Shown here: positions 33,901-42,049 of the stretch, one piece after another
Layout: each line of letters opens with the position of its first letter
Position numbering within the stretch: position 1 is the first letter of the stretch
From: Candidatus Roseilinea sp.
Lineage (GTDB): Bacteria > Chloroflexota > Anaerolineae > J036 > Brachytrichaceae
Direction: 5' to 3'
Length of the DNA stretch: 42,049 bases
Assembly: GCA_025055235.1 (NCBI GenBank)
Contig: JANWYN010000059.1
Location: 1 to 42,049 of the forward strand
The notes under the pieces: generated by a model
What the model saw: only the letters and a program-made list of their open reading frames with translations
The model's database searches: none
What the model was told of the DNA's origin: nothing
Program-made: the position numbers and the translations under genes

Positions 33901-36900
33901 TTTGCGGCGGCGTGTGGGCCGATGAGCACGGCCGCACCACGATCGAGCGACTCTACGCGGTGGGCGAGGTGAGCTGTACCGGCCTGCATGGCGCGAACCG
34001 GCTGGCCAGCACGTCGCTGCTCGAAGGGCTGGTGTGGGGCGTGCGCGCCGCGCGTCACATCGCCGCGCACATCGCCACCGACCGGTTGCATGACCCAAGC
34101 GACATCCCAGAGTGGTATGAGAACGGCGCCGAGCTGCCCGACCCCGCGCTCATCGCACAGGATATGGGGGTGATCCGCGGGCTAATGTGGAATTACGTTG
34201 GGCTGGTGCGCACCAAGCCACGCCTCGACCGTGCCCTCAGCGAACTTCGCCATCTGGAGACGGAAATCGAGCGCTTTTACCGCAAGAGCAAAGTGACCGA
34301 CGAGCTGATCGGCCTGCGCAACGCGGTGCGTTCGGCAGTGATCGTAGCCCAGGCTGCCTGGTCGAACAAGCGCAGCATTGGCGTGCATTATCGCGAGAGC
34401 TGATGCAGCTCGCTGCTGTTAGGCGAAGTGCGACCTGACCGATGTGTGTTGGGTTAGTATTCTGACCCATGTCCATCCTGACGACCAAGCTGCACATCCC
34501 ACCGCTTCGGTCGAAGCACGTGCTGCGGCCACGGTTGATCGCGCGGCTGAGCGAAAGCGCGCATCGCAAGCTGATCCTCGTCTCGGCCCCGGCCGGCTTT
34601 GGCAAGACGACCCTCGTCAGCGAATGGGTCGCCAGCAGCCAGCGACCAACCGCTTGGTTGTCGTTGGACGAGGACGACAACGACCCGGCCCGCTTTTTGT
34701 CGTATCTGATCGCGGCGCTGCAAAGGGTTCAGCCGGACATTGGACAAGGTCTCTTGCCGGCACTGCAGATCCCTCAGCCCCCTCCCGTCGAGGCCACGCT
34801 GACTGCGCTGCTCAACGAGGTCGCCGAGGTTGATGATCCGTTCACCCTCGTCCTCGACGACTATCACCTCATCACTGCCCCGGCGATTGACCAGGCGCTG
34901 ACCTTTCTGCTGGAGCACGCGCCGCCGCCGATGCATCTCGTCATCGCCACGCGCGAGGACCCGAACCTGCCGCTGCACCGGCTGCGTGCCCGCGACCAAT
35001 TGACCGAGCTGCGCGCGGCCGACCTGCACTTTACCCATGCTGAAGCCGCGAACTTTCTGACGCAGGCAATGGGGCTGCGGCTGACCGAACAGGACATCGC
35101 GGCGCTGGAGCATCGCACCGAGGGCTGGATCGCCGGCCTGCAATTGGCCGCCTTGTCCATGCAGGGCGTGACAGACACAACCGGCTTCATTCAAACCTTC
35201 GCCGGCAGCCATCGCTTCATCCTGGATTATTTGCTGGAGGAAGTGCTGCACAAGCAGCCGGACGACGTGCAACATTTTCTCCTGCACACGTCCATCCTCG
35301 ACCGGCTGTGCGGCCCGCTGTGCGATGCGTTGTTGGACGCACCGACGGGTTCGGGACAAACGATGCTCGAATCGCTCGAACAGGCCAACCTGTTCATCAT
35401 CCCGCTCGACGCCGAGCGGCGCTGGTATCGCTATCACCACCTGTTTGCCGACCTGTTGCGACAACGGCTCACGCAACTCGAATCGGCGCCCGCCATCAAC
35501 GCCTTGCACCTGCGTGCCAGCCAGTGGCACGAGGACAACGGCTTCGAGCTGGAGGCTTTCCGGCACGCCGCCGCAGGCAACGACGTGGATCGCGCCGAGC
35601 GCCTGATTGACGGCAAGGGCATTCCCCTGCACCTGCGCGGCGCGGCGATGACCATCCTGAACTGGCTGGCGTCGTTGCCGGAGGCGACGCTCAACGCCAA
35701 GCCAGTGCTGTGGTGGCGGCACGCCGCGCTGTTGCTCGTCAACGGTCAGACGACCGGTGTGGAAGAGAAGCTCGACGCGGCAGAAAAGGCCGTGCAGGGC
35801 ATGTCGCCGGATGACGACACCCGCAACCTGATCGGGCGCATCGCCGCCGCGCGCGCCACGCTGGCGCTGACGCGCTATCAGCCCGACGTCATGCTCGCTC
35901 AAGCGCGCCGCGCCCTGGACCATTTGTCTGCCAACTACCTCTCCACCCGCGCTAACGCGCACTGGGTGATGGGCTACGCCCACTTTGTACGCAAGGACTA
36001 CGCCGCCGCACGCCAGGCGTTTTCGGACGGCATCGCGCTTGGGCAAGCCGGCAACGCGATCTTCTCCACGCTTCTGGCGACCACGGGACTGGGCAACGTG
36101 CAGGAGGTGGACAACCAATTGCACCCAGGCTGCCGAGACTTTTCGGCAAGTCCTGCAATGGGCCGGCGATCAGCCGCTGCAGATCGTCTACGACGCGCAC
36201 CTGGGCCTGGCGCGACTGAACTACGAGTGGAACGACCTCGACGCCGCGCAGATGCATGGCGAACAAAGCCTGCACCTGGCGCGCCAGTACGATCGCGTGA
36301 TTGATCGCTTCATCGTGTGCGAGGTCTTCCTCGCCCGGTTGGCGCTGGCGCGCGGTCACGTGGACGAGGCCGCCGCGATGCTGTCGCAGTCCTATCGAAC
36401 CGCGCGCCAGAAGAACTTCGTGCTGCGCATCCCCGAGGTGGTCGCTGCGCAAGTGCCCGTGTTGCTGCGCCAGGGACGTCACGACGAAGCGATGCGCCTG
36501 GCCCAGGCGCATGCCCTGCCGCTCAGCGAGGCGCAGGTGCATCTTGCACGGGGGGATGCCGCAGCGGCGCTGGCGCTGTTGGACGGCTTGTATGCGCACG
36601 CCGATGCGGGGAACTGGGCGGACGAGCGGCTCAACGTCATGGCATGGCAGGCTATTGCGCTGCACGCGCTGGGCGAAGGCGACCGCGCTCTGCGACGGTT
36701 GAGCGATGCCTTGGCGCTGGCCGAGCCGGAGGGCTTCATTCGCTTGTTCGTGGACAAGGGCGAGCCGATGCGGCAACTGCTCGGCGCCGCTTCGGCGAAA
36801 GGTGCGATGCTGGAGTACGTGGGCAAGCTGCTTGCCGCATTCGACGCCGAACCTCGCCCAGGCGAGCGCAAGTCTGCACAGCCGCTCATCGAGCCGCTCA

Positions 36901-39900
36901 GCCCGCGCGAGCTGGAAGTGTTGCAGCTCATCGCACAAGGCCTTTCCAACCAGGCCATCGGCGAACGGCTGTTCCTCGCGCTGGACACGGTGAAGGGGCA
37001 CAACCGCCGCATCTTCGAGAAGCTCGGCGTGAGCCGGCGCACCGAGGCCGTCGCCCGCGCCCGTGCGCTGGGACTGCTATAACAACACCCCCAACAACAC
37101 TTTCGTGTCTCTCCGGCGAGGCCGGGTTGCCGGTATCCTGCTCGCGCGTTGAACACACAACCAGAGCTACCGGAGCAGCCTCAATCTGCACAGGCAGCGC
37201 CAGACGAGATCGCGCCTGAAGCCGACCCAGGCCAGCCATTGGTCTACCGAATCAGGCTCAAAGGCCACCTGGGCCAGCAGTGGACTGAGTGGTTTGAAGG
37301 CGCGGTCATCACTTTGCACGATAACGGTGATACGACTTTGACGTGCTCAGTGGCCGACCAGGCCGCCTTGCACGGATTGCTGAAACGCGTGCGCGATCTC
37401 GGCATGCCGTTGCTGGCGATCAATCGTGTTTCAGGTCAGGCGGCCGGCGCTCCGGCTTCGTTACAACCAATCGAAAAGGAGAAAGATGAACGTCAATAGA
37501 GTAGTCACGAACAAGCTAGATACGAGAGTTTTGCTTTCAACCTTGTGGATCGTAGTAATGATCAACATGTTGATGGCCGATATTCTTTCATTGTATGTGC
37601 CGGGGTCGCTGAGTGAATTGGCGGAATTCGCTGGCACAACTCCGATTACGTACCTCATGTTGGGCGGCGCAATCATGATGGAGATTGCGATTGCCATGAT
37701 TATCCTGTCTCGTGTGTTGCCGTATCGGGTGAATCGTTGGGCCAATATCATCACGGGTCTGCTCATGATCGTGTTCGTGATCGGGGGCGGGTACTCGTAT
37801 CCTCACTACATTTTCATAGCGGCTGTCGAAGTCATGTGCCTTTCGATCATCATGTGGAACGCATGGAAGTGGACTGGTGATGTAGCACCGGACAGTCACG
37901 TAGGCTCAGCGCAGGTTACCCCTTCCCGCTCCATTGACGTTACGGCCTAAGTTGGTCGCCGAATGCTTTGACGTGAGTAGGGAACGCTCTCCGTAGCGTT
38001 CCCTGCTGGCTACTGCGATAGCGGTTTAGATATGAGCAACGATCAATACCAAAGGCAAAGTCGTGATGACCGTGAGCGCGTGAAGTGTTCGTGTGGGATT
38101 GACAAGCTTGTGTTGAGACTTCGGTTTGGCAGAACGCGCTGGTGTGCTGAAACCCAATGACGACGAAATCGTATCGCTCCGGCGGAGTAACGATGAAAAC
38201 GCACTCCTATCTCTCGCGGCTTGACGCGACAACGCGCCGCGCCGTCATTCTCTACACAGCCATCGTCATGCTCCCGGCAATTCTTGTGATTCTGCCGTTC
38301 TTGTGGACGAGTCTCAATCCAGCGCTGCTGAACGTCGTGACGCCGGTCTTCATGTGGCTGCCGGCGCTGGCCGCGCTGATCGCTGTAAAAACTGTGATTC
38401 GCCCGGCCTCGACCGCGCGCTATCTTGCCATGACGCCGCTCCGCCCGCTCGGTCGTTTGCTCGGCGCAGCCGGGATCGTGCTTGCAGGCGCGGTTGCGCT
38501 GGTGAGCCTGACCCTGATCGCGTCGCAGGCGCTGGGATTCACCCGCATAGACGTCGTCGAATGGAGCGGCTATCGCACTGGCGATCCCACGTTGACGGGC
38601 GAACAAGCGCGAAGCGAGGTGCTGCGAACGCTCGCGATGCTCCCGCTGTTCATCGCTGGCTACTTGTTCCTGACGACGGGCGAGGAACTTGGCTGGCGTG
38701 GGTTCCTGCACACCGCGCTTGCGCCGCTCGGATTCTGGCGCACGGCGGCCTTTACGGCGGGGCTGTGGGTGATCTGGCATGCGCCGCTGCTCGTGACGAG
38801 CGCCCACCTGGGCGACATCCCGTGGCGCGATGCGGTGGCCACCTCGACAAACCTGTTCTTGGTGAGCATCGTGATCTCGGCAGTGCGAGCGCGCAGCGGC
38901 TCGGTATGGCCCGCCGCGTTCGCGCATGCCATGCTCAACACCGTCATCCTGTTCGGCTTCACCGCGTTCCGCACGCCGATTGATGCGAACGACCATGCCG
39001 CTTTCTGGGGATTCACCGTCGTTGGATGGGTCGCCTGGCTGATCGCGATCGCAATCGCAACCGTGCCTTGGTGGAAGCCGAAGCCTGGAACGCAGCAACA
39101 TTTAAAAATCGAAATGGAAGGAGAACGATGAAAGCAGTTATTTACGAAAGCTATGGCTCGCCGGATGTGCTTCGGCTCACCGACCTGCCCACGCCCGCGC
39201 CCAAAGACGATGAGGTGCTGGTCAAGATTCACGCCGTCGGCCTGAACGCGGCGGACTGGCACTTGATGCGCGCCGATCCAATCCTGGCGCGCTTCATGGC
39301 GGGCTTCTTCAAGCCGAAGAACACCATCCTCGGCCAGGATATTGCCGGCACGGTCGAGGCGGTGGGCAGCGCCGTCACGCGCTTCAAACCCGGCGACGCC
39401 GTGTTCGCCTGCTACACGCGCGGCCTGGCCGAATATGTGTGCGCGCCTGAGCAGAAGCTGACGCCGAGCACGTTCACCACAATCACCGTGCAATGCTAAC
39501 CACGCGGCGCACCAACGCTGCAAACCCATCTACATCTTCTGCCGTCGTGTCCCACGCGCACATCCAGCGCACAATAACGCGCTCTGCGTCAAAGTCGGCC
39601 CACTCGTAGAAGAAGCTGTGCTCGCGCAAGGCAGCAATGCAGCGCTTGGGCACAATGGCGAACACGGCGTTGGCCTGCACCGGATAGGCGATCTCAACGA
39701 CGTCGCGCACGCGATCGGCCAGCCGGCGCGCCATGGCGTTGGCGTTCGCGGCATTGCGCTGCCACAGGTCGCCGCACAGCAGCGCCTCGAACTGTGCGCC
39801 GATGAAGCGCATCTTCGATGCCAATTGCATGCCCTGTTTGCGGATGAACTTGAAGTCGGCGGCGGAAACGCGCGGCGGGAAGAAGACAACGGCTTCGCCA

Positions 39901-42049
39901 CCCAACAGGCCGTTCTTCGTGCCGCCGAACGACAGCACGTCCACGCCGGCATCGCGCGTGAAGGCGTGGAAGGGCAAGTCGAGCGCGACGGCAGCGTTGC
40001 AAATGCGCGCACCATCCATGTGTAGCAGCAGTCCGTGCACGTGTGCATAGTCGGCCAGCGCACGGATCTCGTCTACCGTATACACCGTGCCCAGCTCGGT
40101 GCTCTGCGTGATCGAGATGACCCTAGGCTGGATGTGGTGTTCGTCGCCGAAGCCGTGCATGTGCTGTTGGATGCGCTCGACGGTGAGCTTGCCGTCGGGC
40201 GTCTCGCACGTCAGCAGCTTGACGCCGGTGAACTTCTCCGGCGCGCCACATTCATCGCAGTGAATGTGCGCCGTTACGGCGCAGATCACCGCGTTGTAGC
40301 TGCGCGTCACGGCGGCCAGGCCGAGCGTGTTGGCCGCCGTGCCGTTGAACACGAAGTAGACGGCGATGTCGTCGCCGAAGTGGCGTTTGAAGGCGTCAAC
40401 GGCGCGCTGAGTATACGGATCGTCGCCGTAGGCCAGGACGTGGCCTTCGTTCGCAGCGATGATGGCCTGAAGGATATCGGGGTGAATGCCGGCGTTGTTG
40501 TCGCTGGCAAAGCCGCGATGGGTCATGCAACGATTGTATGCGTTTAACGGGCTGCCGAGGTGCATTCGCGCATCAGGGCAGATAAAGGCTAACACGTCGC
40601 GCGGTAGAGCGCGGACGCCGTTCCGCGCCCATCACGGGGGACGCATGGTGGATTCCAGACGTTCGCTGACTGCACATGCGCACTTACACGCCTGCTGCGG
40701 CTTGCAAGGCCGATCTATAACTGGGTCATGCGAGGCGCCACCCGACACAGGCTGCGACCATTAGCGCGGCCATGGCGATCGAGCTGGTGCCATCTCGCTC
40801 GCGCCGGGTGAACGTCGCCGTGGCCCACAGGCTGATGGGCAGCGTGAGGGTGATGGCGATGACGACGCTCAGCGGTAGCACGGCACCGGCCAGCAGCCAC
40901 GTCAGCCCATACGTCAACGCGACCAAGGCGCGATGCAGATGCAAGGCGCGTTCGCCCAGGATGACGGCCAGGGTGCGTTTGCCTACAGCAGCGTCGGCGC
41001 GACGATCCGCCCAATGCACGCCGAGCAAGTTGACCATCGTGATGCTGAACACCGGCGTCAGCGCCAGGACTGCCTCAAGCGTCGGCGTGCCCACTTGTGT
41101 GGTGAAGCCAAGCAGCGGAATCAGCAGCGCGCCGAGCATGGCGTTGGTCACTTCGCCCCAGCCGCGCCGCTCCAGCGCGAACGGCGGCATCGAGTAGTTC
41201 CAGCCGCCGGCCAGGCCAAGCCAGATGATAGCGAGCGCCGCGGGCGTGAGCCAGCCCAGCAAGGCGAAGACCGCGCTGGCGAGGAGCGCGCACGCCGCAG
41301 CACTCAGGGCGGCACGTAGCGCGAATGCCGGCGCAACTAGGCCCGAAGAGAGCACGCCACTGCCGCCGGAGAACCACGTGTGCCGGCTCAACGCATCCGT
41401 ATCCCGGTCGGCGTATTCGTCGGCGAAATGCGCACACAGGTTAGCGGCCAACAGGGTGATCAGGCCGGTGGTGCACGTGGCCCAGTCAATCTCGCCAGCA
41501 GCATGCGCGCCCATGCTCACACCCAGCGCGTATACCAGCACGCCCGCTGCGAGCATGAGCGGGCGCGACATGCGAAGCAGCGCGATGGCGTGACGGACGA
41601 TCTGGCTGCGCGGCGTTGGATGAACAGCGGACGTCGCCTCTGTCGGCGCTGCCGCGCATACGGGTAAAGTGGATCGGCTCATGGTCGAGGGCGATCATAT
41701 CGCGCCGGCGCAGGTATGCGCTCGACGCGCAAGAGCCCCCAGCCTTTGCCTGCACTGAGGAAATTTAAGGTTGCCCACCTTGACGCCGCGCACATGCAAG
41801 GCTACAAATTCCGTTTGGCAACTAAATAGCTCGTTAGGTGAGGCTCCTGGTTGAACACAAGCTACCGCCCGGAAACGTCGAGAGACGCCAATGGGTAAAA
41901 CAGGCGAGGGCCGGATTAAGGCTTTGCACGGAGTAGCTGATTCTGATCCCGCAGCGCGTTCGTAACGCGCGGAATCTACGTCCACCAGTGCCAAAACTCT
42001 CACGAGGGGCGCAGGTCATCTGGCTGTGAGGCCGGTGACGGTGATCTTG

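Overview
The window is high-GC bacterial chromosome. Its gene content fits a member of the Chloroflexota, probably the Anaerolineae or Thermofonsia side. This is inferred from an XPB-type repair helicase with two XPB-associated proteins, MalT-like LuxR regulators with a small partner protein, CSLREA beta-helix secreted proteins ending in a YLPYISK tail, F1-ATPase genes split from F0 genes, and abundant heptamer-phased repeats. No rRNA, tRNA or CRISPR array was seen.

Layout. 1-4.1 kb is a decaying array of secreted proteins on the minus strand: two CSLREA/beta-helix proteins, a frameshifted lipoprotein, a truncated beta-helix protein and two broken copies of a short glycine-rich secreted protein. 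4.4-7.5 kb encodes a 1024-residue fusion of a degenerate ClpB-like double AAA+ ATPase and a release-factor-2-like domain that lacks GGQ. 7.6-13.4 kb is a minus-strand operon of an XPB helicase and two large XPB/Ssl2-associated proteins. 13.4-18.4 kb holds a GH2 beta-mannosidase-like enzyme, an enolase-superfamily dehydratase, a UPF0175/DUF3368 toxin-antitoxin pair and BirA. 18.5-25.4 kb is the F1 operon atpA-atpG-[membrane glycosyltransferase]-atpD-atpC. It is followed by mreB, maf, rpmH, rnpA, yidD, a PQQ-propeller lipoprotein and a Nudix hydrolase. 30.1-34.4 kb is the quinolinate/NAD pathway (nadC, nadA, nadB), interrupted by a DUF3800 gene. 34.5-39.5 kb has a frameshifted MalT/LuxR regulator, a small partner, a DUF6326-like membrane protein, a CPBP protease and a truncated alcohol dehydrogenase. 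39.5-41.7 kb has threonine aldolase and a UbiA prenyltransferase on the minus strand. The last ~340 bases look like structured RNA, possibly the 5' part of a group II intron.

Two things stand out. One is the Clp/release-factor fusion, whose unfoldase pore motif, D1 active site, stop-codon motif and hydrolysis motif are all altered, which suggests a ribosome-linked ATPase that neither threads protein nor terminates translation. The other is a family of short elements built from 7-nt units, often folding back as inverted repeats. They sit both between genes and, in frame, inside at least seven protein-coding genes (clp-RF, XPB, GH2, birA, glycosyltransferase twice, maf, and the start of an XPB partner). 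This behaviour recalls protein-invading palindromic elements. Several genes also have a -10-like box only 5-9 nt before the start codon, suggesting leaderless mRNAs. Four genes carry frame breaks; some may be sequencing errors.
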